The notes beneath the pieces are model-generated. The model did no database searches. It had not been told where the DNA came from and worked only from the letters and a program-made list of their open reading frames with translations. Shown piece by piece: positions 53,471-62,258 of a stretch of DNA of 64,000 nucleotides (position 1 is its first letter; each line of letters opens with the position of its first letter). Made by a program: the position numbers and the translations under genes. This DNA is from Serratia sp. Ag1 (lineage in GTDB: Bacteria; Pseudomonadota; Gammaproteobacteria; Enterobacterales; Enterobacteriaceae): NCBI RefSeq assembly GCF_000743355.1, contig NZ_JQEI01000016.1, positions 62,001 to 126,000 on the forward strand. Reading direction: 5' to 3'.

Positions 53471-53938
53471 TTATTGAAAAATCATCTTGCTGATAATCAC
53501 GTCATTGAACGGCATCTCGATCCCAAGCGTCTTAAAACGCGCCGTATAGGCCGCCATTAGGCGCTCGCGCAGTTCATTAACACTCAGCGCACGCGCATCG
53601 CTGTATTCAAGCTCAGAAAACAGGCTGACTGTGGCGCCGCGGATTGCTGGGGACATCTCTTCAATGCGCTTGATTTTGGCGTTTTCGTGGGTCACCAGTG
53701 CCAGTTCCAGCAGCAGGTAGTGTTCCTGCCTACCGCTGTTTTTCATCGTCAACACCACATTCTTTAATTCAAAAAAAGCGACCGGTTGCTCTTTTGTGGA
53801 CTTGAAAAGGGAGCTTGATTTGCCCGCTTTTTCTTTATCTCCACTCAATAAATGGGTGCCGTACACCGTTGCGGCGGCGGTCAACAGTGCTGTTGCCAGC
53901 ACTAAAACCAGACTCAGGGAAATCGTTTTTATATTCAT
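53471..53938 (-). CDS. lafF: LafF, FliL-like basal body protein
   Basis: 155 residues with an N-terminal membrane helix (ISLSLVLVLATALLTAAATVYGTHLL) and a FliL-type periplasmic domain (VAFFELKNVVLTMKNSG, LLLELALVTHENAKIKRIEEMSP, LRERLMAAY). FliL surrounds and stabilises the stator. It lies 7 bp after lafE. Confidence 0.88.
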   Translation of the reverse strand: MNIKTISLSLVLVLATALLTAAATVYGTHLLSGDKEKAGKSSSLFKSTKEQPVAFFELKNVVLTMKNSGRQEHYLLLELALVTHENAKIKRIEEMSPAIRGATVSLFSELEYSDARALSVNELRERLMAAYTARFKTLGIEMPFNDVIISKMIFQ

Positions 53939-53945
53939 CGTCTTC

Positions 53946-55046
53946 TCAAATGGTCAATAACACGGATTCATCTTGGTGCAGGCGTGAGTCCTGTGAATCA
54001 CTGGCGAACTCGGCTTCTGGCAAAATCGCTGTTGAAGCCTCCTGCTGCTGTTCTCTCTTCTGCTGCTGCCCCGCTTGCGAGGAAATCTGAACATTCACCT
54101 GCACAAAGTTCTGTTCGGTCAAACTCTGGCGTAATTCATGGCTCATCTGAGTCAGCGCGCGATAAACCTCGCCTTGGCCTGCATTGATATGAACCTTGAT
54201 GTTGCTGTTCTCTATCTGCAGGGAAATATCTATCTTGCCCATGTTGGGGGGATCCAAACGGATGGTGGCGTGTTGGATCTGATTTTTAACCTGCATCTGT
54301 AACCGCTCACCCAGAGCTGATTGCAGCTGCTGTGACCAACGCTCCTGCTCGCCTTCCAGTTTCAGCGTCGTGGCTTGCCCAGCGTGGAGCGGGTTGCTAT
54401 TGCTGACGTTTTTGGCGCTGTGGTTGGTCGCTTCACCAATGGCTGGCGTATTTGCCGCAGGCATGGTTCCTTCTACGGGCGTCAGTGCCGCAGGTTGTGG
54501 CAGCGGGGTGAGCCCTTTCACGGCAGCCAACACCGATTGTGGCGTGTTCACGTCAACCTGCGCATCGGGCTGAGGTTGCGCTGCCGCCGCAGTAGGCTGA
54601 GGCATCCCGATTTGTGCCGCTGACGATGGACGAACATCGCCATTCAAGCGCTGGCTTAGCAGGACATCACTGCCCGGCAGAGCAGGGCTGTCTTCTGAAA
54701 CCGCCGCTTTTGCCGCCAGTTGGCTTGCCATCAACAGCATATCCAACAGCTGTTGCGGGTTAGCGGCAGGATCGATCACCGCTGTGCTGTCGTTTTGCTC
54801 GGAAACGTCCTGAGACTGCGCCATGGCATCGTCAGAAGCCGTCTGTGACAGCTCTTCCTGGCCCGCCGCCGCCAGCAACGTATTGGTCACATCCATCAGC
54901 GCGCTGTTGAATGCGTTTACTGCCGCATCTGCCGTTGCTTCAGGTGTGGCTACCGATGGTGCTGCCTGTAATGGCGCAATGTCGGTACTGAGCATTGAAG
55001 AACTCCCCAGTTCCGTTGCTGCCGTTGGTGCAGTCATACTCATCAT
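53946..55046 (-). CDS. lafE: LafE, FliK-like hook-length control protein
   Basis: 366 residues. A long low-complexity Ala/Gln/Pro-rich N-terminal part (about 1-250) acts as ruler, then a FliK C-terminal domain (LQSALGERLQMQVKNQIQHATIRLDPPNMGKIDISLQIENSNIKVHI). It sets hook length and switches export to filament proteins. TAATG overlap with lafD. Confidence 0.9.
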   Translation of the reverse strand: MMSMTAPTAATELGSSSMLSTDIAPLQAAPSVATPEATADAAVNAFNSALMDVTNTLLAAAGQEELSQTASDDAMAQSQDVSEQNDSTAVIDPAANPQQLLDMLLMASQLAAKAAVSEDSPALPGSDVLLSQRLNGDVRPSSAAQIGMPQPTAAAAQPQPDAQVDVNTPQSVLAAVKGLTPLPQPAALTPVEGTMPAANTPAIGEATNHSAKNVSNSNPLHAGQATTLKLEGEQERWSQQLQSALGERLQMQVKNQIQHATIRLDPPNMGKIDISLQIENSNIKVHINAGQGEVYRALTQMSHELRQSLTEQNFVQVNVQISSQAGQQQKREQQQEASTAILPEAEFASDSQDSRLHQDESVLLTI

Positions 55047-55351
55047 TAACCAATATCCTCATCATTCATAAACACAGCGTAAGCAAGCGCACCCTCTTGA
55101 TTACGGCGGCGCAGCATCATTTCTCGTTCCAGGATCTCGCTCTGCCGACGGCAGTGTTCGTTCACTTCCTGGTGTACCTGCTTCAGTGTTCTCAGGGCTT
55201 CGCGCTGCGTGTTGCTTAATGGTTTACCTGCCAGCGCACTTAACAGTGAGGCGATCTGCTGATCGACTTTCAGGACGTTTGCCCAATTACTTTCGCTGGC
55301 AGATACTTCCAAAGCGCGCGTCAAAAAGTGAATGACCTGTACATCATCCAT
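55046..55351 (-). CDS. lafD: LafD, FliT-like flagellar chaperone
   Basis: 101 residues, all-helical (VIHFLTRALEVSASESNWANVLKVDQQIASLL, CRRQSEILEREMMLRRRNQ). By position after lafC it is the counterpart of FliT, a chaperone of the cap protein. The ATG at 55351 lies 8 bp inside the lafC end. Sequence similarity to FliT is weak; the call leans on order. Confidence 0.75.
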   Translation of the reverse strand: MDDVQVIHFLTRALEVSASESNWANVLKVDQQIASLLSALAGKPLSNTQREALRTLKQVHQEVNEHCRRQSEILEREMMLRRRNQEGALAYAVFMNDEDIG

Positions 55352-55739
55352 TCTGTTTCCCCATGCGCTGCCAACCATCTTGCAGGTTGCCGAGGATGCC
55401 TTCGACTTCATCGATAAACTCCACCGACATCTTGTGGCTGGCGCTGTACAGACGGTAAACGCAATAGTCGTAAAGATTGGCCATGCTCAGCGCCAGTTCA
55501 CCGCCTTTGTCGTAATCCAGGGCGCTGGTCAAGGCATTGAGGATGTCGATGCACTTGTTGATGCTTTTCACCTTGCGCTCATAACGCCGGGCGGCGATAT
55601 GGCTTTTGGCGCGTACCAGTTCATCCATCAGGCCATTAAACAGCATCAATACCAGTTGATGTGGTGTGGCTGCCGCCGCCTGAATAGTCAGATCTGACTG
55701 TTGATAGTGGCCCAGGCTTTCCTGCTCATTTGAATACAT
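55344..55739 (-). CDS. lafC: LafC, FliS-like flagellin chaperone
   Basis: 131 residues with the FliS signature (AAATPHQLVLMLFNGLMDELVRAKSHI, INKCIDILNALTSALDYDKGGELALSMANLYDYCVYRL). It binds the C-terminus of flagellin before export. Between lafB and lafD. Confidence 0.93.
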   Translation of the reverse strand: MYSNEQESLGHYQQSDLTIQAAAATPHQLVLMLFNGLMDELVRAKSHIAARRYERKVKSINKCIDILNALTSALDYDKGGELALSMANLYDYCVYRLYSASHKMSVEFIDEVEGILGNLQDGWQRMGKQNG

Positions 55740-55754
55740 AAAAATGTGTCTCCG

Positions 55755-57074
55755 TTAAACTAAACCAAACATACTCATTGTGTTGTTCATCTGCGTCATC
55801 ACCGATTGCAGTTGGGTAAACTGCCGCAGATACCGGTTGTAAGATGTCTCGTAACGCGCCGAGATCTTGTCCGTTCTGCCGTCAACTTCAGCCTGTTGGC
55901 GGTCAAGCGTTTCCTGACGCCCCTTCAGCATGCCGGTTGACGAGTTGAGGTATTTATCCAAAGACTGATCGACCTTTTTCAACAGCCCGTCATTACCGTT
56001 GAACAACGCATTCAAACCGTTAGGATCGTCAGTCAGTGCTTTATCTAATTTGCTGCTGTCAATCTTCAGCTTGCCTTCACGATCGGCAGTAATGCCGTAT
56101 TGCGTGATGCTTTTCTCGCCAAACTCGGTGCGCAGCATGGCGTTCAATTCACGCTCCAGCGAGGCGATCGCCGAATCCCCTGCGAACGCTCCACGCTCTT
56201 TACCCCCACTGCCGCTGGCCGTCAGCGTATCCAGCGAAGATTTCAGGGCATTAAAGGCATCCACAAAGCTCTGCACCTGCTCTTTGGTTGACGACGTATC
56301 GGTGCCTACCTGAATACGCAGCGGTGTCTCACCTTCTTTCTGCGCTTGCGTCAGTTCGATTTTGACGCCGTCGATCAGCTTATCCAGGGTATTGGAGCTG
56401 CTGGTGTACTCTTTAGGGCTATCACCCAGACGGAAAATAGCGTCTGCGGCTTTGGAAATAGTGTCCTGATTGGCCGTATCAAACAGCCCGGCGCTGGTGC
56501 CGTCCATTTTGCTGGTATCGAGCGACACCTGATTGGCTGCACCGGTCTCATCGCTGCTGAACATCATGCTGACGTTACCGTCGGTGCGGATCAGAGAGAC
56601 CGTCACGCCTGGGTTTTCTTTCGACGAATTCACCGCACCAGCAAAATCCGCCATGCTGTTAAGCCCGTCCATCTCGACATCGACAGATTTGCCATTGATG
56701 GTGATGCTCATGGTGCCAGTGGCGTTTTTGATCGCGTCATCATTCAGGTTGTCGTAAGAGACTTGATGTGCGGAAGCCAGCTGTTTGACAAACAGGTTAT
56801 ACGTCCCTTTTTGCGCCGTTGAACTGGCGGTCACCGTTGCCACGCCGTCCGTACTGGTGGTGGCGCTATTTTGCAGCATGCCATTGTCGGTCTTGTTTAA
56901 GGCGGTCAGCGCAGTGCGAAAATCGTTTAATGAGGTCCGCAAGGTATTCAGGGCGGTTTGCTGCGCCTTAAGATTCAGCGTTTGCTTTTGCAACGCTGTT
57001 TTCATCGAAAGGACATCGTAGCTGGCCAATTGAGAGGCCAGCGTTTGTGGATCAAGACTGGTAAGGTCGGACAT
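55755..57074 (-). CDS. lafB: LafB, filament cap protein (FliD/HAP2)
   Basis: 439 residues with FliD N- and C-terminal coiled domains (SLDPQTLASQLASYDVLSMKTALQKQ, RQETLDRQQAEVDGRTDKISARYETSYNRYLRQFTQLQSVMTQMNNTM). It caps the growing filament. A sigma-54 promoter lies at 57128-57142, so lafB and the genes after it can be read apart from the flagellins. Confidence 0.94.
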   Translation of the reverse strand: MSDLTSLDPQTLASQLASYDVLSMKTALQKQTLNLKAQQTALNTLRTSLNDFRTALTALNKTDNGMLQNSATTSTDGVATVTASSTAQKGTYNLFVKQLASAHQVSYDNLNDDAIKNATGTMSITINGKSVDVEMDGLNSMADFAGAVNSSKENPGVTVSLIRTDGNVSMMFSSDETGAANQVSLDTSKMDGTSAGLFDTANQDTISKAADAIFRLGDSPKEYTSSSNTLDKLIDGVKIELTQAQKEGETPLRIQVGTDTSSTKEQVQSFVDAFNALKSSLDTLTASGSGGKERGAFAGDSAIASLERELNAMLRTEFGEKSITQYGITADREGKLKIDSSKLDKALTDDPNGLNALFNGNDGLLKKVDQSLDKYLNSSTGMLKGRQETLDRQQAEVDGRTDKISARYETSYNRYLRQFTQLQSVMTQMNNTMSMFGLV

Positions 57075-57127
57075 TATTTTTCTCCAAATTTATTAGCGGC
57101 CGTGATACTGCGCTGTGCTTTTATAAA

Positions 57128-57142
57128 GCAACATGCGTGCCA
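57128..57142 (-). promoter_or_regulatory. Sigma-54 (-24/-12) promoter of lafB
   Basis: On the minus strand TGGCACG-CATG-TTGC matches the sigma-54 consensus fully, with GG and GC 10 bp apart and TTT after it. The start site should lie near 57116, leaving a leader of about 42 nt before lafB. In other lateral flagella the activator is LafK, whose gene lies outside this window. Confidence 0.85.
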
Positions 57143-57231
57143 ACTATTTATTAAAATAAAATCAATCAGTTGAATATTAGGGGGAAAGGGAATTTCCGCT
57201 TTTGGCGGAAATCAGGAAGGAAATGTTCAAG

Positions 57232-57275
57232 CAAAAAAAAAGCACCGCCATACAAAGGATGGTGGTGCTTTTCTG
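57232..57275 (-). terminator. Terminator after flagellin gene 1
   Basis: On the minus strand AAGCACCACCAT and ATGGCGGTGCTT form a 12-bp stem (one wobble pair) with a 7-nt loop, followed by nine T. It can also act on the plus strand with TTTT. Confidence 0.85.
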
Positions 57276-57406
57276 AACTCATGTACTCGTTACGCTGCGC
57301 GTTGCAGAGTGGTTGCCCCAGTCACAGAGTGTTCTGTGCTGTCAAAGAGCCCCTGGCTCGCCGCTTTTCTGCCACACACAGACGCTGGAAGAGTCAATCA
57401 ACTCAA

Positions 57407-58246
57407 TTAGCCCAGCAGAGACATCACCATCCCAGACATGCTGTTAGATTGCTTGAGCATGGACATGCTGGTCTGTGACAGCATCTGGTTACGGGTCATG
57501 GAAGAGGCTTCTTTCGCGAAGTCTGCATCCTGGATGTTACCCAGCGCCAGTTCGGTGTTGTCTTTCATGTTGGCCAGGTTGGCCGCTGTGTGACCCAAAC
57601 GGTTAATGTTGGCACCCAGGCTTGAGCGCAACGTACCGACGTCACCCAGTGCGGTTTCGAGCCCGTCGATCACATCGCTAAATGCCGCGCCATCTTTCAG
57701 CGTAAACGCACCCACATCACCCATTGAGGTGCCAACTGCGGTCATTTCGGTACGCAGATCCACACTCATCACTTCAGCAGAGCTGGCACCAATCTGGAAG
57801 TTCATGGCACCGCCAGCCAACTTACCGCCTTCCAGCAGTTTCTCACCGGCAAACTTGGTGTTGCCCATGATGTTTTTCAGTTCTGAGTTCAGTTGCTGGA
57901 ACTCAGAATCCAGCGCGTCACGATCTTTTGTCGAGTTGGTGTCGTTCGCTGCCTGCGTTGCCAGATCTTTCATGCGGTACATGATGTTGCTCACTTCATC
58001 AAACGCACCTTCAGCCGTTTGCAGCATGGCGTTGGCATCGGCGATGTTGCGTTGGGCAACGGCCATGCCGTTGGTTTGCCCTTGCAGACGAGAAGCGATT
58101 TGCAGACCCGCAGCATCATCAGCCGCAGAGTTGATACGCTTGCCGGTACCCAGACGCTCCATAGAGGTTGAGAGCATGCTGTTTGCTTTGTTCAGCGAGT
58201 TAGTAGAAGCCATTGAAGAGGCGTTGGTGAAAATAGATAAGCTCAT
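57407..58246 (-). CDS. lafA: Lateral flagellin, copy 1
   Basis: 279 residues, a short flagellin with only the D0/D1 coiled ends (MSLSIFTNASSMASTNSLNKAN, RLGTGKRINSAADDAAGLQIASRL; C-terminal NINRLGHTAANLANMKDNTELALGNIQDADFAKEAS, MLSQTSMSMLKQSNSM) and a tiny central domain. It differs from copy 2 at 11 residues, all between 154 and 190. The ribosome site is poor (TAGGAAATTTTTAC), weaker than in copy 2, so expression may differ. Exported by the Flag-2 type III system with LafC. Confidence 0.95.
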   Translation of the reverse strand: MSLSIFTNASSMASTNSLNKANSMLSTSMERLGTGKRINSAADDAAGLQIASRLQGQTNGMAVAQRNIADANAMLQTAEGAFDEVSNIMYRMKDLATQAANDTNSTKDRDALDSEFQQLNSELKNIMGNTKFAGEKLLEGGKLAGGAMNFQIGASSAEVMSVDLRTEMTAVGTSMGDVGAFTLKDGAAFSDVIDGLETALGDVGTLRSSLGANINRLGHTAANLANMKDNTELALGNIQDADFAKEASSMTRNQMLSQTSMSMLKQSNSMSGMVMSLLG

Positions 58247-58460
58247 GTAAAAATTTCCTAGTCAGTCAAAGTGTCAACCCAGTGGCTGTTTATAAAGGCA
58301 CTCAATAATCAAATTAATTGCCTGGCAGAAACATCCTCAGGGTTCTATTTTTTAAACGAAAACATCAGCGAGCGCCTGGCGGGCGTATAACTCGCCAAGG
58401 CACCGCAATTTCTTCAGGTTAAGCGGCAGGCACCTAACCTCTGGTGTGATATGCCAGGGT

Positions 58461-59300
58461 TTAGCCCAGCAGAGACATCACCATCCCAGACATGCTGTTA
58501 GATTGCTTGAGCATGGACATGCTGGTCTGTGACAGCATCTGGTTACGGGTCATGGAAGAGGCTTCTTTCGCGAAGTCTGCGTCCTGGATGTTACCCAGCG
58601 CCAGTTCGGTGTTGTCTTTCATGTTGGCCAGGTTGGCCGCTGTGTGACCCAAACGGTTAATGTTGGCACCCAGGCTTGAGCGCAGCGTACCGACGTCACC
58701 CAGTGCAGTTTCGAGCCCGTCAATCACGTCGTTAAACGCAGCGCCATCTTTCAGATCAAGCCCAGCGATAGTGGTCATTGACGTGCCAACCGCGGTCATA
58801 TCGGTACTCAGATCCACACTCATCACTTCAGCAGAGCTGGAACCAATCTGGAAGTTCATGGCGCCGCCAGCCAACTTACCGCCTTCCAGCAGCTTCTCAC
58901 CGGCAAACTTGGTGTTGCCCATGATGTTTTTCAGTTCTGAGTTCAGTTGCTGGAACTCAGAATCCAGCGCATCACGATCTTTTGTCGAGTTGGTGTCGTT
59001 CGCTGCTTGCGTTGCCAGATCTTTCATGCGGTACATGATGTTGCTCACTTCATCAAACGCACCTTCCGCCGTTTGCAGCATGGCGTTGGCATCGGCGATG
59101 TTGCGCTGGGCAACGGCCATGCCGTTGGTTTGCCCTTGCAGACGAGAAGCGATTTGCAGACCCGCAGCATCATCAGCCGCAGAGTTGATACGCTTGCCAG
59201 TACCCAGACGCTCCATAGAGGTTGAGAGCATGCTGTTTGCTTTGTTCAGCGAGTTAGTAGAAGCCATTGAAGAGGCATTGGTGAAGATGGATAAGCTCAT
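58461..59300 (-). CDS. lafA: Lateral flagellin, copy 2
   Basis: 279 residues, same architecture as copy 1, identical at residues 1-153 and 191-279. Residues 176-182 read TTIAGLD here and GDVGAFT in copy 1. A strong ribosome site (AAGGAGATAAAACTA) precedes the ATG, with a hairpin just upstream (59318-59336). It lies 214 bp upstream of copy 1 in the same direction with no strong terminator between, so readthrough is possible. Confidence 0.95.
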   Translation of the reverse strand: MSLSIFTNASSMASTNSLNKANSMLSTSMERLGTGKRINSAADDAAGLQIASRLQGQTNGMAVAQRNIADANAMLQTAEGAFDEVSNIMYRMKDLATQAANDTNSTKDRDALDSEFQQLNSELKNIMGNTKFAGEKLLEGGKLAGGAMNFQIGSSSAEVMSVDLSTDMTAVGTSMTTIAGLDLKDGAAFNDVIDGLETALGDVGTLRSSLGANINRLGHTAANLANMKDNTELALGNIQDADFAKEASSMTRNQMLSQTSMSMLKQSNSMSGMVMSLLG

Positions 59301-59683
59301 TAGTTTTATCTCCTTAAGAACCTGCCAATCAGGTTCATTACTGTTGTGATGAAATAAAACGACACAACAAAATCAGAAATTAAGCCGCAGATAAAAAAAT
59401 GAGCAAAATTTTTTATTCTTTTGCCGCAGTGGATTTTTTTTATAAATAAAATCAATGAATTAAAAATATATTATTTAATCCATTTTTATCACCGCACTCC
59501 GAAAAAAAACGGGTTTTACGCATAAAACACCAAGAAAATGCCATGTTCCGGTTGGAAAAAAAGCTAACGCCTAAGCTAAGCAGCACACGTCCGGGCTTTT
59601 TTTCAAAAACCTGCTTCAGTATATGTATACCCAAGTCACTTCGAGATGCAGTGCAAGCTATTGCAACACGGTAGGAAAAGCGC
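59301..59683. other. Control region between flagellin 2 and the ToxR-like gene
   Basis: 383 bp without a gene. Very AT-rich around 59390-59490. It should hold the flagellin 2 promoter (minus) and the promoter of 59684 (plus). A convincing sigma-28 promoter could not be placed. TATACCCAAGTCACTTCGAG at about 59626-59650 is a fragment of a repeat related to the 127-bp family. Confidence 0.5.
59318..59336 (-). promoter_or_regulatory. Stem-loop just upstream of the flagellin 2 ribosome site
   Basis: GAACCTG and CAGGTTC form a perfect 7-bp stem with a 5-nt loop, ending a few bases before AAGGAG in the mRNA. It could protect the 5' end or tune translation; copy 1 lacks it. Confidence 0.45.
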
Positions 59684-60682
59684 GTGAACGACATAGCCAT
59701 GATCAAAACAGAGTACGCTTCGGTAAATAATTGGCTGATTGATTCCCCTTCTGGCTCAATTATCCATGTCATTACCGGTGAAAAAAAACGCCTTGGTGAA
59801 TACCAGCTAAAAATGCTGGAAGTGCTGTTTGAAAACCGCGGTGTCATATTGAGCCGCGAGGAACTGACGGCCTTGGTGTGGGAAGGGCGGGTGATCGGTA
59901 ATAACAGCCTGCCCAATGCGATCCATGCTTTGCGCATCGCTCTCGAAGACAACGGAAAACAGCAAAGGATCATCAAAACGATCCCCAAAAAAGGGTATCT
60001 GTTAGAGGCTGAATATTGCCGCTATTTTGAAGAAAATGTGCAAGAAGATCGGGAAAACGATCAGGAAAATGAGCATGAGCGAAGCGAAGAAACGATGACT
60101 GCGGAAAAAACTGCCGCAGACCGCTTCCAGGAAAACGACCACAGTACCGTTCCCCCCTCTGCTGAAGCTAGCCTCTCTATAGCATGTGCGGAGCCTGAGC
60201 ACTGTTTTCCTGTACCCACAAGCGTCACTTCTGACACCAGGAGTGTCGTCTGGCGTAAGAGGTTTGTACTCCTCGTCCTGGTTTTTATCTGTGTTGCCTG
60301 TTGGTGGTATTTTTCCATACCGCGGGCAAATCAGCTCAGGGTGGTGGAAGTGGAAAATGGGGTCTATAGCAACATCCAACTGCATGAAGTCTGGCAAACC
60401 AGAGAGATGCAACAGCGTACAGGCACGTTGCGCAATACGTTGAGAAACACATTCAACAACCTGAATCAGCAATTAAGAATCAGCTCTTCTCGCATGCAGG
60501 TCTATTACAGCGCCACCGATCTCACGCTCAATTATACGCTCTACATCACCAACTCATGCAATCAGCGCCAGCTTTCTATGGCGATCAGGCAATGGCGCAG
60601 CGAACCACAGCAGCTCAATACGCTAGTCTTGCGTGAAACCCGGAGGATTATTAATGAAATGGCAACCTGTCCTGCTCCTTAA
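59684..60682 (+). CDS. lafZ: LafZ-like ToxR/CadC-type transmembrane regulator
   Basis: 332 residues. N-terminal OmpR/PhoB-type winged helix (about 25-115: KRLGEYQLKMLEVLFENRGVILSREELTALVW, NAIHALRIALEDN, IKTIPKKGYLLEA), an acidic linker (about 118-185), one membrane helix at about 192-211 (FVLLVLVFICVACWWYF) and a C-terminal periplasmic part of about 120 residues. E. coli Flag-2 has a transmembrane regulator, lafZ, at this place. The GTG at 59684 follows TAGGAAAAGCGC; an ATG at 59699 has no site. It is the only Flag-2 gene here on the plus strand, with its partner at 60654. Confidence 0.78.
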   Translation: MNDIAMIKTEYASVNNWLIDSPSGSIIHVITGEKKRLGEYQLKMLEVLFENRGVILSREELTALVWEGRVIGNNSLPNAIHALRIALEDNGKQQRIIKTIPKKGYLLEAEYCRYFEENVQEDRENDQENEHERSEETMTAEKTAADRFQENDHSTVPPSAEASLSIACAEPEHCFPVPTSVTSDTRSVVWRKRFVLLVLVFICVACWWYFSIPRANQLRVVEVENGVYSNIQLHEVWQTREMQQRTGTLRNTLRNTFNNLNQQLRISSSRMQVYYSATDLTLNYTLYITNSCNQRQLSMAIRQWRSEPQQLNTLVLRETRRIINEMATCPAP

Positions 60683-61118
60683 ATGGGGGGGCGGCCTGCT
60701 GGCTGCCGCGGCAATCGTGGGGGCCGTGGCCCATTTTAGCAAAGGTGTCGAGCTCACTCGTCCAACCTCGTTTGACAGCGATCTGCAGATTGGGCTTTAC
60801 GATCTCCAACTGCACCGCAAAGAGATTTACGACGTTCATGCCAGAACCATCGATAACTCGCTGAATCTCACCATCACCAGCCCGGATGATAAGCGCTTTA
60901 TTGTCCGCGGGATCATTCAACGACAGGGCTGGCGTAACGGGCAACGTTTTTATTCGTATGCTCCCACTTTTTACGCGTCCCCACACCGGGGATTAATGAT
61001 TGATGAGATGATCGATCTGCTGAAGTACGGTGGGTTTGTGGTAAAGCCCAACGAGCCTAATGGCAGCTCCCTTATTATCAGCAATAGAGGCATGATATTT
61101 TTGCACAATTTTCAATAA
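60654..61118 (+). CDS. FidL-like membrane-anchored protein, partner of the ToxR-like regulator
   Basis: 154 residues. An N-terminal membrane helix (LLLKWGGGLLAAAAIVGAVAHF) and a periplasmic alpha/beta domain. It starts 29 bp inside the regulator gene, behind GGAGG, so the two are coupled. Salmonella marT-fidL shows the same pairing of a ToxR-like regulator with a small anchored protein, and ToxR-ToxS is a formal analogue. It may stabilise or signal to the periplasmic domain of the regulator. Similarity to FidL is my judgement from layout and size. Confidence 0.65.
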   Translation: MKWQPVLLLKWGGGLLAAAAIVGAVAHFSKGVELTRPTSFDSDLQIGLYDLQLHRKEIYDVHARTIDNSLNLTITSPDDKRFIVRGIIQRQGWRNGQRFYSYAPTFYASPHRGLMIDEMIDLLKYGGFVVKPNEPNGSSLIISNRGMIFLHNFQ

Positions 61119-61134
61119 GGAAGCGATGCGTTTG

Positions 61135-61152
61135 ACGGCTCAGGTCAGCCGT
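61135..61152. other. Small hairpin after the FidL-like gene
   Basis: ACGGCT-CAGGTC-AGCCGT, a 6-bp stem in the convergent spacer between the FidL-like gene and lafW, without a T-run. Weak terminator candidate. Confidence 0.3.
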
Positions 61153-61245
61153 GTAAAAGCGCGGAGTCCTGGGGATTTTGACGATCGTGGCGCTGCTGGC
61201 AAGCAGCAACGCCCGGTCTGGTAGAAGTGCGGAAGAGGGGTTCTG

Positions 61246-62253
61246 TTAACCCAAAAGATTCTTCACCGTAGCCAAACGGATATTGGCCTGTGCGCCTAAG
61301 GCTCGTGATAAATCAGCATAGTTTGCCGCGCTGTTTTCCAGCACGTTGCCTAAGGCCTGGGCTGTGTCCTGTGCCTGCTGCGGCGTGTAGGGGGTAGCCA
61401 TATCATTGATACGCGCCACAACGCGTTCCTGATGCATACGCAGTTTGCCGCGCTGAGTGGTGATGCGCTCTAACGCATTTTGCATCTGGAGGGTCGTGTC
61501 GCGCGGATTATCGGACCGAGCGGCAATACGCGCCAACCCTTCATCCTGAGCTTGTTCAGGTTGTGCCGCCAGCAGCGTAAAAGAGTCGGCAGGGAAATTA
61601 CGCCCTTCGCCACGCACGCTCAGATGCTGGCTTACCCGCCCCCAGCGCGATTCATCGACGCTGAAAATCACCTGCCCAACGCTGTCCTGCCGGGCATGGA
61701 TCCCCATGCGGCCAAGGCCGACGTTCAACTGAGCCAGCACCTGACGCGGGGAGCCCTCTTCAGGCAGCACCACGGCGGTTAATTCGCGCTTGTTGCCCCC
61801 TAAGGCAAAAATCAGTGTCTCGCCCTGCGGGTTTTCGATCAATTGCTCGCTGATCGCCAGGCCAAAGTTCACCTGGGTCTTTTTCTCTAGAGTGACGTTA
61901 AAATGCCGGTCCACCGTGCCGCCAGAAAGCTCGGTACGTTGATCCAACAGGCGTTGTAATTTGACGGTTTTCGCGGTTTTATCCCCACGTAGCCCCGTGT
62001 GCCGCAATTGCAGCAGTTGGCTTTCCGTTTCTGCCAAATAATTATCGGCTTGCTGTACGGCGGTAATTTGCCTATTAAGCTGCACGTTGTAGCGTAAAGG
62101 CCGCGTTGAGATCAGCGCAGCTTCAGGAAAAGGATTACGAGCCTCAGGGGTTTTAACAATTTTACGTTGTTGAACCGACTGAGGTGCCTCCAGCCTGCCG
62201 CCCGTTAACGCGGCAGACGTGGAAGATGGAATAGTTTTTAAACCGACTTGCAT
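61246..62253 (-). CDS. lafW: LafW, putative hook-associated protein of lateral flagella
   Basis: 335 residues. Helical N- and C-terminal parts around a beta-rich centre (VDRHFNVTLEKKTQVNFGLAISEQL, GETLIFALGGNKRELTAVVLPEEG). The C-terminus (ENSAANYADLSRALGAQANIRLATVKNLLG) resembles flagellin/HAP ends, as expected for an axial protein. It lies next to lfgL as in E. coli Flag-2, where it is called a putative hook-associated protein. No close polar-flagellar equivalent is evident. Confidence 0.75.
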   Translation of the reverse strand: MQVGLKTIPSSTSAALTGGRLEAPQSVQQRKIVKTPEARNPFPEAALISTRPLRYNVQLNRQITAVQQADNYLAETESQLLQLRHTGLRGDKTAKTVKLQRLLDQRTELSGGTVDRHFNVTLEKKTQVNFGLAISEQLIENPQGETLIFALGGNKRELTAVVLPEEGSPRQVLAQLNVGLGRMGIHARQDSVGQVIFSVDESRWGRVSQHLSVRGEGRNFPADSFTLLAAQPEQAQDEGLARIAARSDNPRDTTLQMQNALERITTQRGKLRMHQERVVARINDMATPYTPQQAQDTAQALGNVLENSAANYADLSRALGAQANIRLATVKNLLG

Positions 62254-62258
62254 AACCG

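Larger units (their letters stand above)
57075..57406. other. lafB leader and flagellin 3' region
   Basis: 332 bp without a gene. It contains the sigma-54 promoter (57128-57142), a hairpin ATTTCCGC-TTTTG-GCGGAAAT at 57192-57212 upstream of it, and the flagellin terminator (57232-57275). About 57280-57400 shows nothing clear. Confidence 0.6.

Noticed and set aside
58247-59390. Sigma-28 promoters for the two flagellins
   Set aside because: Partial matches (e.g. GCCTTTAT in the copy 1 leader) fall well short of TAAA-N15-GCCGATAA; real promoters must exist but I cannot place them.
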